From positions 2,542,001-2,606,000 of the forward strand of contig NZ_CP109467.1 of NCBI RefSeq assembly GCF_036227325.1: a stretch of DNA of 64,000 nt, written 5' to 3'. A program made the translations under genes and the position numbers. Origin of the DNA: Streptomyces sp. NBC_01465. Its GTDB lineage: Bacteria > Actinomycetota > Actinomycetes > Streptomycetales > Streptomycetaceae. Shown here in pieces: positions 1 to 8,491 of this stretch; the first letter of the stretch is position 1, and the number at the start of each line of letters is the position of its first letter. The notes below the pieces were generated by a model. The model made no database searches. It worked only from the letters and a program-made list of their open reading frames with translations, and was not told where the DNA came from.

Positions 1-564
1 GCAGTCCTCGTACTTCGGCAGCAGCCCCTGCGCCTCGGCCTCGGCGAGGGTCGGCGCCTGCTCGTCCTTCGGCGACAGGAGCGGCTCGATGCCCTCCGGC
101 CACTCGATGGCCAGGTCGGCGTCGAGCGGATGGAGGCCGTGCTCGCGGGTGGGTGCGTACCCCTCGGAGCAGAGGTAGACGACCGTCGCGTCGTCGGTCA
201 GCGCGAAGAAGGCGTGACCGAGACCCTCGGAGAGGTAGACCGCGTGGTGGGTCTCGTCGTCGAGGCGGACGATCTCCCACTGCTTGTACGTCGGGGAGCC
301 GACCCGGATGTCGACGATGACGTCCAGGACCGCGCCGCGCACGCACTTGACGTACTTGGCCTGGCTCGGCGGGACGTCCGCGAAGTGGATGCCGCGCAGG
401 GTGCCCCGCTTGGAGACCGAGCAGTTGGCCTGGACGAGGTCGAGGTCCTGGCCGGTGGCCTCACGGAAGTCCGCACCGCGGAACCACTCGTGGAAGCTGC
501 CGCGGTCGTCGGGGAAGACCTTCGGCTCGTGGACCCAGGCGCCTTCGATGGACAGTGCTCGCAT
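1..564 (-). CDS. rfbC: dTDP-4-dehydrorhamnose 3,5-epimerase, cut by left edge
   Basis: RmlC enzyme that epimerises dTDP-4-keto-6-deoxyglucose at C3 and C5, third step to dTDP-L-rhamnose, cytosolic. The visible 188 codons start at the ATG at 564 and run off the window, so the stop is outside; the family is usually 180-200 residues, so little is missing. The RmlC cupin is clear: DDRGSFHEWF near residue 19, SKRGTLRGIHF with the catalytic His at 60, a Lys at 70, and SEGLGHAFFAL near 112. The ribosome site before this ATG is poor, and a 15-base tandem repeat lies just upstream. It completes the rhamnose set with rfbA, rfbB and rfbD in this window. Confidence 0.95.
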   Translation of the reverse strand, partial: MRALSIEGAWVHEPKVFPDDRGSFHEWFRGADFREATGQDLDLVQANCSVSKRGTLRGIHFADVPPSQAKYVKCVRGAVLDVIVDIRVGSPTYKQWEIVRLDDETHHAVYLSEGLGHAFFALTDDATVVYLCSEGYAPTREHGLHPLDADLAIEWPEGIEPLLSPKDEQAPTLAEAEAQGLLPKYEDC

Positions 565-579
565 GATGTGTCGCGCTTT

Positions 580-609
580 CGTCAGTACGTGATTCGTCAG
601 TACGTGAAT
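580..609. repeat. 15-bp tandem direct repeat
   Basis: Two adjacent copies of cgtcagtacgtga(t/a)t, differing by one base, fill most of the gap between the rfbC start and the end of the glycosyltransferase gene. They sit 16 to 45 bases upstream of the rfbC ATG. Either a local slippage duplication or a doubled binding site. Confidence 0.75.
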
Positions 610-627
610 CGGGGGCGAGTGGGGACG

Positions 628-2646
628 CTACTTGGTGAGCGTGCGCTTGACACGCCCAGCCACACGCCGCAGCAGTGAGCGCTTCTTGCGCGCGGCCTTG
701 CGGGCGGCCTCCGCCTTGGCGGCCTTCGCGGCAGCGGCCGCGGCGGCCTTCGCCTCCTTGGCCGCGGCGTTGACGGCCTCGGTCGTGGTGAGGGCTGCGG
801 TGCCGTCGGCCGCGACGTCCAGCGCGACGGGCAGGACCGTCCAGCGCGGCTCGCCGCGCTTGGCGGACGGCAGGCCCAGTTCGATGCGCACCTGCCGGCC
901 CGCGAGACCCTCGGCGGGCAGGGCGGCGGAGAGCTCGGCGCTGTTCCCGCCGGGCGCAAGAGTCGCGTCCGCCTCGACCGCCTTGCCGTCCAACGGGGAC
1001 TTGAACCGCACCTTCACGGCCTCGGTCTCCGCGACCTCCAGCCGGATCGGCAGCGTGATGCGGCCGCCGTCGAGCGTGACGTCCTGCGGGGTGATCTCCC
1101 GGACGTCGCGGTCGAACTTGCTGGTGGAGTGGTCGACGTCGAGCGAGAGGTTGCCGGGTCCCTCGGTCCAGTACGGCAGGACGAGCCGGCGCGGCTCCCC
1201 GCCGAGCGTGCCCCGGCGGGCGGACTCGGCGGCCTCACCGCGTACCGAACCGAGCCGGGTCTCCTTGGTCCAGCCGGAGGCGGTGATACGGATGACCACG
1301 TCCCAGATGCCGTCCCCGAGAGGGACGCCCTTGGCCGCTGTCAGCGGGTCGACCGACGCCTCGGCACGCAGCACGAGCCGGAAGGAGCCGTCGTCGGCGG
1401 TCTGCCGCTCGGGGGTGCAGTCGACGGGCTGGAAGAACTCGGCCGCCGTGGGCCGCTCCCGTACGACGAGATCGACGCGGGCGCTCTTCAGCGAGACGGG
1501 GATGTCGATGCCGAGCGCGGTCAGCGCCTCGAGCCGGTCCTTGCCGTCCTCGTCGCTGCGGAAGGTGAGCGGGGCCGCGTCCTCCGCCTCCCCCGCCTGG
1601 TACTCGGCGGTGAAGGCGATCCGCAGCACGCCGCCGTCCCACTCCAGGCCCTTGAGCCGGCCGGTGGGCCGCACCTGGGCCTCGAAGCGGGCGAGTTCCT
1701 CGACGTCGGCGAGCCGGTCGGCGACGACGAGCGCGGCGACGGCCTGCTGCTGGGGGTTCATCCCGGCCGCGACACCCGGGCCGAAGCGCTCGGTGACGAC
1801 GGAGTGGATCTCGGCGAAGAGCTCCCTGCGGAAGTCCTCGTCGACATTGAGCAGACGCCTTCCGCGCAGCCGCTCGACCATCTCGTTGCGCAGCCAGCGG
1901 CGGTAGAGCTTGTCGCGCAGCGGGCCGGGCTCGGTGTGCCGCTCGACGACGTCGAGGGCCTCGCGGAGGTTCTTGAAGTAGCCGACCGGGTCGAAGCGCT
2001 GGAAGCCGGCGTTCGAGGCGTCCTCGCGCTTGATGTGGTAGTAGCAGAGGTAGTCGCTCAGGACCGAGACGTTCGAGGCCAGCAGGTACGCCTCGGCGAC
2101 GAAGACATGGTCCTCCAGGCGCCGGCGGCCCTCCATGAAGCGCAGGTTGTTCCGGTCGAGGAACTCCTTGCGGAACATCTTGTGCGGGGTGAGGCTGTCG
2201 ATCAGCGGGGCGTTGTCGACCGTGGCGTGCGGGCGGTTCTCGCGGAAGAGCTCCAGCGGTACGGGACGGCCCTTGCCCGCCATCTTGCCGACGATGACAT
2301 CGGCCTTGTTGGCGACGCCGTACTCGTACATCCGCTCCAGGGCCTCGTCGCCGAGCCAGTCGTCGTTGTCGACGAACATCACGAACTCGCCCTGGGCGGC
2401 GGCGATTCCGGCGTTCCTGGGCTTCCCGGACCAGCCGGAGGCCTCCTGGTGGATGACGTGCATGTGCGGGTACTCGGCGGCGAGCGCGTCCAGCCGGGCA
2501 GGGGTCGCATCCGTCGAGCCGTCGTTCACGAAGATCGCTTCGTACTCGACGTCCGGCAGGCTCTGGCGGAGCAGCGAGGCGATGCAGTCCTCGACGTACT
2601 CCCCCGGGTTGTAGACCGGAATGACCACGCTCACCTTGACGGCCAT
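628..2646 (-). CDS. TarS-like wall teichoic acid glycosyltransferase (GT2)
   Basis: Predicted to transfer a sugar from an NDP-sugar to a wall polymer on the inner membrane face. The 672-residue protein has a GT-A domain at about 5-220 with VSVVIPVYNPGEYV, NDGSTD (41-46), GKPRN (74-78) and the metal motif DNDD (93-96). SLTPHKMFRKEFL (151-163), LEDH (177-180) and SVLSDYLCYYHIKRE follow, which matches from memory the S. aureus TarS layout including its Glu-Asp catalytic pair. Residues 300-620 are beta-rich and unassigned, perhaps the sugar-binding or oligomer part. The last 45 residues are an Ala/Lys tail ending in basic KKRSLLRRVAGRVKR, possibly a membrane contact. A GAGG site precedes the ATG. 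The family is clear; the donor is unknown, and rhamnose is plausible from the neighbours. Confidence 0.8.
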   Translation of the reverse strand: MAVKVSVVIPVYNPGEYVEDCIASLLRQSLPDVEYEAIFVNDGSTDATPARLDALAAEYPHMHVIHQEASGWSGKPRNAGIAAAQGEFVMFVDNDDWLGDEALERMYEYGVANKADVIVGKMAGKGRPVPLELFRENRPHATVDNAPLIDSLTPHKMFRKEFLDRNNLRFMEGRRRLEDHVFVAEAYLLASNVSVLSDYLCYYHIKREDASNAGFQRFDPVGYFKNLREALDVVERHTEPGPLRDKLYRRWLRNEMVERLRGRRLLNVDEDFRRELFAEIHSVVTERFGPGVAAGMNPQQQAVAALVVADRLADVEELARFEAQVRPTGRLKGLEWDGGVLRIAFTAEYQAGEAEDAAPLTFRSDEDGKDRLEALTALGIDIPVSLKSARVDLVVRERPTAAEFFQPVDCTPERQTADDGSFRLVLRAEASVDPLTAAKGVPLGDGIWDVVIRITASGWTKETRLGSVRGEAAESARRGTLGGEPRRLVLPYWTEGPGNLSLDVDHSTSKFDRDVREITPQDVTLDGGRITLPIRLEVAETEAVKVRFKSPLDGKAVEADATLAPGGNSAELSAALPAEGLAGRQVRIELGLPSAKRGEPRWTVLPVALDVAADGTAALTTTEAVNAAAKEAKAAAAAAAKAAKAEAARKAARKKRSLLRRVAGRVKRTLTK

Positions 2647-2798
2647 GCAGAAACCTCATCTGGATTCAGGGATTCGGCGTCGATCACATCAATGACGCCC
2701 CGCACATGATATATGGCGCAGGTGTTCCTGAAACGATGAGTCGTTCGACCGGACGAGGGGGCCGGACCCGGCGGGACCGGACAGGACCGGGGCACGGC

Positions 2799-2844
2799 AA
2801 GGGGCGGCGAACCCGGCCCTTCGGCCTGGATTTCGCCGCCCCTT
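2799..2844 (-). terminator. Terminator after the methyltransferase gene
   Basis: Perfect 13-bp inverted repeat (aaggggcggcgaa / ttcgccgcccctt) starting 18 bases past the stop of the minus-strand methyltransferase gene. GC-rich hairpin without a U tract, as usual in Streptomyces. Confidence 0.75.
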
Positions 2845-2862
2845 CAGAGGGTGCGCAAGCGA

Positions 2863-3711
2863 CTACCCCTTGACGCCTTCCTCGCTGTAACGGGTCTTGA
2901 GAATCCGCTTCTTGTTCGTGCCTTCCGCGTTCTTCCCCTTCTCGATGATCACGAGATTGTGGTAGAAGTGCATGCTCACGATGTTGAGATCCGTATACGA
3001 CGGCTCATAGTCGGCGTCGACGAACTCCTCGTAATTCAGGCCGTCCGCGAGACGCTTCAGCAGCCCCATGCTCGTATTCGGGGCATTCCGGTCGTCACTG
3101 CCCTCCCATTCCGGCCAGTAGGACGACTGCGTGTCCTCGACGGCGTAAATTCCACCGTCCTTGAGCAGAGGAAAGAGCGTCTCGAACGACGTGATGACGT
3201 GCGGGCTGCGGTGGCTGCCGTCGTCGATGATGACGTCGAGCGTCCCGATCTTGGCGGCGATGCCGGTCAGCGAACCGGGGTCCGACTGGTCGCCGATGAA
3301 CGTCGTGACGCGGTCCTCGTCGACATGCGACTTGTCCTGGATGTCCATGCCGAAGATCTGCGCATTCGGGAAGAAGTGCTTCCACATACGCAGCGAGGCG
3401 CCACCCTGACCGGCACGGTTGTAACCGCCGATACCGATTTCCAGCAGGTTGAACGAGTCGTTCTTCAGGTGCTGCAGATGACGCTGGTAATGCTGCGCGT
3501 ACCGGTGTCCGCCCCACTTGTCCGTCTTGAAGTGGGCGGCGAGCTTGCACAGGTCGTCCGAGATGGCGGCGACACCCGTCGGCTTGGGTGCCGGACGCGG
3601 TGCCGGGGCCGGGGCTCCGGACAACTTGCGCTTGTATCGGCGGAGCGCCTTCCAGCCCTTCTCGCCGACAACAGCCCTGACGGTTTTCTTTACGGTCGAA
3701 CGAGCCGGCAT
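2863..3711 (-). CDS. Class I methyltransferase, MycE/macrocin O-methyltransferase-like
   Basis: Probable SAM-dependent sugar O-methyltransferase of 283 residues. The start is the ATG at 3711 because AAGGAGAT lies just upstream; an in-frame ATG nine codons earlier lacks this. After a basic N-terminal 35 residues and a Pro/Ala linker comes FKTDKWGGHRYAQHY (61-75), then the SAM motif LLEIGIGGYNRAG (89-101), GGASLRMWKHFFP, GMDIQDKS (121-128), the acidic pair in IIDDGSH (161-167) and VEDTQSSYW (191-199). These follow the metal-dependent MycE, tylosin and elloramycin sugar methyltransferase family as I know it. Those act on secondary metabolites, but here the gene sits among wall-polymer genes, so methylation of a polymer sugar such as rhamnose is my inference. 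Terminator directly downstream. Confidence 0.75.
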   Translation of the reverse strand: MPARSTVKKTVRAVVGEKGWKALRRYKRKLSGAPAPAPRPAPKPTGVAAISDDLCKLAAHFKTDKWGGHRYAQHYQRHLQHLKNDSFNLLEIGIGGYNRAGQGGASLRMWKHFFPNAQIFGMDIQDKSHVDEDRVTTFIGDQSDPGSLTGIAAKIGTLDVIIDDGSHRSPHVITSFETLFPLLKDGGIYAVEDTQSSYWPEWEGSDDRNAPNTSMGLLKRLADGLNYEEFVDADYEPSYTDLNIVSMHFYHNLVIIEKGKNAEGTNKKRILKTRYSEEGVKG

Positions 3712-3852
3712 CGTGCTGATCTCCTTCACGCAAAGCACTCGATGAGGTGGGCGCGACGGAGCAACGGGAACGGCCGCCCTCGCGCAAAAGTCAACTGGCT
3801 TAATTTCGCAAGAACTTACTGCGTGAGAGGGCCGTCCGTAAACACCTGCAGG

Positions 3853-4731
3853 TCAGCTGTTTGTGCGGAGTCCCGGCATCGCCTGTCGCAGAGCTGTGGA
3901 CCAGTCCTGAATCGGCTCGATTCCCGCCTCCGCCCACCGGTCGTGCCCCAGCACGCTGTACGCGGGCCGCGGAGCCGGCCGCACAAAAGCCGCACTGGTG
4001 GTCGGGCGGACCCGCTCGGGGTCGGCGCCCAGCGCCTCGAAAATGGCCCGGGTGAAGCCGAACCAGGTCGTCTCGCCGCTGCTGGTGCCATGGTAGACAC
4101 CGGCCGGCGCGGTCCCCGCGAGGGCGCCCCGGCCCAGCAGGACCAGGCGGTCGGCCAGATCGGCGGTCCAGGTCGGCTGGCCGCGCTGGTCGTCCACGAC
4201 GTCCAAGGTGTCCTTGATGCCTTCGAGCTTGATCATCGTACGGACGAAGTTGGGGCCGCCCGCCCCGTACAGCCAGGCTGTACGGACCACGTAACCGGCC
4301 TCGGGGAGCAGTTCGAGCACGGCCTGCTCCCCCGCCAGCTTGGTGCGCCCGTAGGCGCTGCGCGGGCCCGTGGGGGCGTCCTCCGGGTACGGCTTCTCGC
4401 CGTCGCCCGCGAAGACGTAGTCCGTGGAGACCTGGAGCAGGACGACGCCCTGCTCCGCGCATGCCTCGGCGAGGCGCCGCGGACCGTCTCCGTTGATCCG
4501 CAGCGCCTCGTCCTCACGGGTCTCGGCGTCGTCCACCGCCGTCCAGGCGGCGCAGTTCACCACGACGGCCGGGCGGTGCTCGGCCAGGGCGGCGCGTACG
4601 GCGGCCGCGTCCGTGATGTCGAGCGCCGCGCGGTCCAGACCCACGGCCTGCTCGCCGTCCTCGGCCAGCCGGGCCAGGACGTCCTGTCCGAGCATTCCGC
4701 CCGCTCCGGTGATCAACCAGCTGCCGCTCAT
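3853..4731 (-). CDS. rfbD: dTDP-4-dehydrorhamnose reductase
   Basis: RmlD, the NAD(P)H-dependent last step to dTDP-L-rhamnose. Of 292 residues, it has the Rossmann motif TGAGGMLGQ (8-16), VNCAAWTAVDDAE (58-70), STDYVFAG (102-109) and the SDR catalytic pair Tyr127 and Lys131 in YGRTK. The length is normal. The gene is followed by a 141-base gap before the methyltransferase start and has no strong hairpin after it. It is separated by 43 bases from the FG-GAP gene upstream, so the two are probably cotranscribed. Confidence 0.95.
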   Translation of the reverse strand: MSGSWLITGAGGMLGQDVLARLAEDGEQAVGLDRAALDITDAAAVRAALAEHRPAVVVNCAAWTAVDDAETREDEALRINGDGPRRLAEACAEQGVVLLQVSTDYVFAGDGEKPYPEDAPTGPRSAYGRTKLAGEQAVLELLPEAGYVVRTAWLYGAGGPNFVRTMIKLEGIKDTLDVVDDQRGQPTWTADLADRLVLLGRGALAGTAPAGVYHGTSSGETTWFGFTRAIFEALGADPERVRPTTSAAFVRPAPRPAYSVLGHDRWAEAGIEPIQDWSTALRQAMPGLRTNS

Positions 4732-4774
4732 ACTGCTCCGCTCTCCGTCATTCCGTTTACCGCACTGAGCCTAG

Positions 4775-6169
4775 TCAGCCCAGGACGTACCCGAACCACG
4801 TCTTCGTGGCGGGTGCCCCGATCCCCTTCGGTCCGAAGAGCAGCGCGGCGTCGGTGGTGATGCCCTCCGGGCGTCCGCGCAGCAGCCAGGCCGCGCCGTT
4901 CCACGCGTCCTCGCCGGCGGCCGAGGCGGCCAGGTCCGCGTAGCCGTTGCCGTTGATGTCGACGAGGTGGACCGCATAGCCGAAGCGGTCCCCCTTCTCG
5001 GCGGCGCCGGGAACGGCCGCGGTGTCCTGGTTGAAGGCCTGCGATCCGGTCCCGCTCAGCCCGCTCTTCGAACCCTTCAGCAGGGTCACGGCGCCCGTGT
5101 CGGCGATGGTGCCGATCGCCTCGCCGGGCGCGCCCACCGCCACGTCATCGATGCCGTCGCCGGTCACGTCGCCGACGGCGATCGAGCTGCCGAAGCCGTC
5201 TGCGCCCTCGTTGGCTCCCGGGACGCCAGGCGAGTTCTGGTCGATCCTCTTCACAGCAGTGCCGAGGCCCGACGTGGACCCGTAGGCGACCTGGACGGCG
5301 CCGTTCACGTCTCCGGCGACGAAGTCGTCGAAGCCGTCGCCGTTCACATCACCCAGCGCGGCCGTGCCGTTGGCCCAGTAGGTCGGGCCATCGGACTTCT
5401 TGGCCAGTCCGGTCGCGCTGCCGTACAAGAGGTACGTGCTGTCGGTCCCCTCGCCGGAGTACGCACCGACCGCGAGGTCCGCGTAACCGTCGTGGTCGAC
5501 GTCCCCGCTCGAGGCCGACTGGATCTCGGTGGCGCTGATCGAGTCGTCGCCGAAGGCCGCCGTCCTGGTGGGCTTGCCGGCCCGCGAGATCGGTCCGTAC
5601 CAGATCACCGACTGCGTCCCGGACGGGTCGTCGTGCCCGGCGTGCGTGGTGCGGAAGAGCGCCACGTCCGTCTTGCCGTCGCCGTTGAAGTCGCCGACCT
5701 GGGAGAGCGAGCGGTAGTTCGGTACGGAGGTGCCGCTGGACAGCCCGCTCGGGGAGCCCCAGACGATGACAGAGTCCTCGCCGCCGATGCCGCTGATGAC
5801 GAGGTCGGCGTAGCCGTCGCCGTCCAGGTCACCGTGCGAGAGGGCGTACCCGAAGCCCACGCCCTCCTCCGGGTTGCCCGGGATTCCGGTCGTGGCGCGG
5901 CTGATCACGACGCGGCTCGTGGTGGACAGACCGTGCGGGCCGCCGTACATCACCGCCGCGTACCCGGCGTCGGCCAGACCGCTCACCGTGCCTCGGGTGC
6001 CGCTGACGGCGAGGTCCGCGTACCCGTCACCGTTGAAGTCGTCCTGTACGGAGGCCTTGACCGCCGGGGCCGCGGAAGCCGTTCCCGTACCGCCGACGGC
6101 CAGCAGGCCCACCAGGCCCCCGACCACCCCAACTGCCAGGACCGACAGCCGAGTTCGCCTCTTGTTCAT
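4775..6169 (-). CDS. Secreted FG-GAP repeat (integrin-like beta-propeller) protein
   Basis: A 464-residue exported protein. I start it at the ATG at 6169, with GGGAAGG upstream, because this gives a clean Sec signal: MNKRRTRLS, a hydrophobic run, then TASAAPA as the likely cut. Seven Asp-rich calcium loops follow at regular spacing: DFNGDGYADL, DLDGDGYADL, DFNGDGKTDV, DVDHDGYADL, DVNGDGFDDF, DVTGDGIDDV and DINGNGYADL, each part of an FG-GAP unit, as expected for a seven-bladed propeller. No catalytic or anchoring domain is visible. FG-GAP proteins bind ligands, often glycans or proteins, outside the cell. Its position between rfbB and rfbD suggests a role at the rhamnose-containing surface layer, which is inference. 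Confidence 0.88.
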   Translation of the reverse strand: MNKRRTRLSVLAVGVVGGLVGLLAVGGTGTASAAPAVKASVQDDFNGDGYADLAVSGTRGTVSGLADAGYAAVMYGGPHGLSTTSRVVISRATTGIPGNPEEGVGFGYALSHGDLDGDGYADLVISGIGGEDSVIVWGSPSGLSSGTSVPNYRSLSQVGDFNGDGKTDVALFRTTHAGHDDPSGTQSVIWYGPISRAGKPTRTAAFGDDSISATEIQSASSGDVDHDGYADLAVGAYSGEGTDSTYLLYGSATGLAKKSDGPTYWANGTAALGDVNGDGFDDFVAGDVNGAVQVAYGSTSGLGTAVKRIDQNSPGVPGANEGADGFGSSIAVGDVTGDGIDDVAVGAPGEAIGTIADTGAVTLLKGSKSGLSGTGSQAFNQDTAAVPGAAEKGDRFGYAVHLVDINGNGYADLAASAAGEDAWNGAAWLLRGRPEGITTDAALLFGPKGIGAPATKTWFGYVLG

Positions 6170-6214
6170 GGTGCAGCCTTCCCCTGTCATGTGCGTGTAC
6201 GCACAAACAGACTC

Positions 6215-6266
6215 GCCGGGGCGGAAGTTGGTTGCACGGAACATGAATGCAATCTTCCGCCCCGGC
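6215..6266 (-). terminator. Hairpin between rfbB and the FG-GAP gene
   Basis: Perfect 13-bp arms (gccggggcggaag / cttccgccccggc) with a further ttgca/tgcaa pairing inside, starting 32 bases past the rfbB stop. Probable terminator of rfbA-rfbB, or an attenuator before the FG-GAP gene. Confidence 0.75.
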
Positions 6267-6297
6267 GGGCGGGGGTCCTTCAGTGGTCGCGCGTCGG

Positions 6298-7284
6298 CTA
6301 GAGAGCGGCGCGCTCCTTCAGCGGCTCCCACCAGGCGCGGTTGTCGCGGTACCACTGCACCGTCTCGGCCAGGCCCTGCTCGAAGCTCTTGCGCGGGACG
6401 TAACCGAGCTCCTCGCGGATCTTGGTGCAGTCCACCGAGTAGCGGCGGTCGTGGCCCTTGCGGTCCTCGACGTACTCCACGCTCTCGTCCCAGTTCGCGC
6501 CGCACGCGTCGAGCAGCAGCCCGGTGAGCTCCTTGTTGGAGAGCTCGGTGCCGCCGCCGATGTTGTAGACCTCGCCGGCGCGGCCCTTGGTACGGACCAG
6601 CTCGATGCCCTGGACGTGGTCGTCGATGTGCAGCCAGTCGCGGACGTTGGCGCCGTCGCCGTACAGCGGGACCTTCTTGCCGTCCAGCAGGTTCGTCACG
6701 AAGAGGGGGATGACCTTCTCCGGGAAGTGGTGGTGCCCGTAGTTGTTGGAGCAGCGGGTCACCCGCACGTCGAGACCGTGCGTGCGGTGGTACGACAGCG
6801 CGATCAGGTCGCTGGAGGCCTTCGCCGAGGAGTACGGCGAGTTCGGCTCGAGCGGGTGGGTCTCGGGCCAGGAGCCCTCGTCGATCGACCCGTAGACCTC
6901 GTCCGTGGAGATGTGCACGAAGGTCTTGATGCCGGCCCGGTGGGCGGCGTCGATCAGGGTGTGGGTGCCCACGACGTTCGTACGGACGAACTCCGCGCCC
7001 CCGTCGATGGAGCGGTCGACGTGCGACTCGGCGGCGAAGTGCACCACCTGGTCGTGCTCGGCCATCAGCTTGCCGACGAGCTCGGGGTCGCAGATGTCGC
7101 CCTCGACGAAGGCGAAGCCCTCGTGGTCGCGGACCTCGTCGAGGTTGGCCGGATTGCCGGCGTAGGTGAGCTTGTCGAGCACCGTGATCGCCACGTCGCC
7201 CGGGCCCTCGGCGCCGAGAACCGTACGGACGTAGTGCGAGCCGATGAAACCGGCTCCGCCGGTCACCAGAATCTTTGTCGTCAT
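6298..7284 (-). CDS. rfbB: dTDP-glucose 4,6-dehydratase
   Basis: RmlB, NAD-dependent dehydration of dTDP-glucose to dTDP-4-keto-6-deoxyglucose, second step to dTDP-rhamnose. 328 residues, full length. The NAD site GGAGFIGSHY is at 9-18, the substrate strand FAAESHVDRSI near 83-93, the dehydratase triad Thr127-Asp128-Glu129 in STDEVYG, and the Tyr151-Lys155 pair in YSSAK. The ATG overlaps the rfbA stop codon as ATGA, so the two are translationally coupled in the order rfbA-rfbB. Confidence 0.97.
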   Translation of the reverse strand: MTTKILVTGGAGFIGSHYVRTVLGAEGPGDVAITVLDKLTYAGNPANLDEVRDHEGFAFVEGDICDPELVGKLMAEHDQVVHFAAESHVDRSIDGGAEFVRTNVVGTHTLIDAAHRAGIKTFVHISTDEVYGSIDEGSWPETHPLEPNSPYSSAKASSDLIALSYHRTHGLDVRVTRCSNNYGHHHFPEKVIPLFVTNLLDGKKVPLYGDGANVRDWLHIDDHVQGIELVRTKGRAGEVYNIGGGTELSNKELTGLLLDACGANWDESVEYVEDRKGHDRRYSVDCTKIREELGYVPRKSFEQGLAETVQWYRDNRAWWEPLKERAAL

Positions 7285-8348
7285 GAAGAGATCTGCACCT
7301 TGCTGTGGTCGCCGAGCACGAGTCGGTGGGCTGCGGGGTTACGGGGAGCGGGGGTCACCTCGACGTCGCGGCCGATGAGCGAGGCCTCGACGCGGCGCAC
7401 GCCCGTGATGGAGGCGCGCGCCAGGACGATGGAGTACTCGATCTCGCTGTCCTCGATCCGGCACCCCTCCGAGACGGAGGTGAACGGACCGACGTACGCG
7501 TCACTGATCACGGTGTCCGCACCGATGATCGCGGGTCCGACGATGCGCGAACCGCTGACCTTGGCCCCGGCCTCGACCCGGACGCGGCCGATGATCTCGC
7601 TGGTCTCGTCGACGGTGCCCTCGATCACGGGCTCCACGGTCTCCAGGACGGACCGGTTGACCTCCAGCATGTCGGTGACATTGCCGGTGTCCTTCCAGTA
7701 CCCGGAGATGGTGGTGGAGCGGACGTCGCGCTGTTCGTCGATCAGCCACTGGATGGCGTGCGTGATCTCCAGCTCGCCGCGCCAGGACGGCTCGATGGAC
7801 CGTACGGCCTCGTGGATCGCCGGGGTGAAGAGGTAGACGCCGACCAGCGCCAGGTCGCTCTTGGGGACCTTCGGCTTCTCCTCCAGGGCCACCACACGGC
7901 CGTCGGCGTCGAGCTCGGCGACACCGAAGGAGGTGGGGTTGGGGACCTTGGTGAGAAGGATCTGGGCGGCCGGGCGGTCGGCGCGGAAGCCCTCGACCAG
8001 TCCGGTGATGCCGCCGACGATGAAGTTGTCACCGAGGTACATCACGAAGTCGTCGTCGCCCAGGAAGTCCTTGGCGATCAGTACGGCGTGGGCCAGGCCC
8101 AGCGGCGCGTCCTGCGGGATGTAGGTGACCTTCACACCGAAGCGCGAGCCGTCACCGACGGCCTCGCGGATCTCGTCGGCCGTGTCGCCGACGACGATCC
8201 CGATCTCGGTGATGCCCGCGTCGGCGATGGCCTCGATGCCGTAGAAGAGCACCGGCTTGTTGGCCACCGGCACGAGCTGCTTGGCCGAGGTGTGCGTGAT
8301 GGGGCGCAGGCGGGTGCCCGCCCCGCCGGAGAGTATGAGTGCCTTCAC
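7281..8348 (-). CDS. rfbA: Glucose-1-phosphate thymidylyltransferase (long form)
   Basis: RmlA-type enzyme forming dTDP-glucose from dTTP and glucose-1-phosphate. It starts with GTG at 8348 with GGGAA upstream. The nucleotidyltransferase signature SGGAGTRLRPITHTSAKQL is at 7-25, with GDNFIVGG near 105. At 355 residues it is longer than the 290-residue RmlA; residues about 245-350 carry hexapeptide-like left-handed helix repeats (GRVRVEAGAKVSGS, GPAIIGADTVIS). This is the StrD-like long form common in actinomycetes for both wall and antibiotic sugars. Cotranscribed with rfbB. Confidence 0.95.
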   Translation of the reverse strand: MKALILSGGAGTRLRPITHTSAKQLVPVANKPVLFYGIEAIADAGITEIGIVVGDTADEIREAVGDGSRFGVKVTYIPQDAPLGLAHAVLIAKDFLGDDDFVMYLGDNFIVGGITGLVEGFRADRPAAQILLTKVPNPTSFGVAELDADGRVVALEEKPKVPKSDLALVGVYLFTPAIHEAVRSIEPSWRGELEITHAIQWLIDEQRDVRSTTISGYWKDTGNVTDMLEVNRSVLETVEPVIEGTVDETSEIIGRVRVEAGAKVSGSRIVGPAIIGADTVISDAYVGPFTSVSEGCRIEDSEIEYSIVLARASITGVRRVEASLIGRDVEVTPAPRNPAAHRLVLGDHSKVQISS

Positions 8349-8430
8349 GATTTCCCGTTCCGATGAGCAGTTCTGGCCGGACAGTCGAGGTCCTTTGGGC
8401 GAATCTTATCCGTCGCGCGTTTGAACAGCC

Positions 8431-8465
8431 TGTGGCCGCCCTCGCAGAGAGCGAGGACGGCCACA
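8431..8465 (-). terminator. Terminator after the TagF-like gene
   Basis: 15-bp stem with one mismatch (tgtggccgccctcgc / gcgaggacggccaca) and a 5-base loop, starting 26 bases past the polymerase stop and before rfbA. Confidence 0.85.
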
Positions 8466-8491
8466 GAGAGTGACGAAAGGTGACGTTACGG

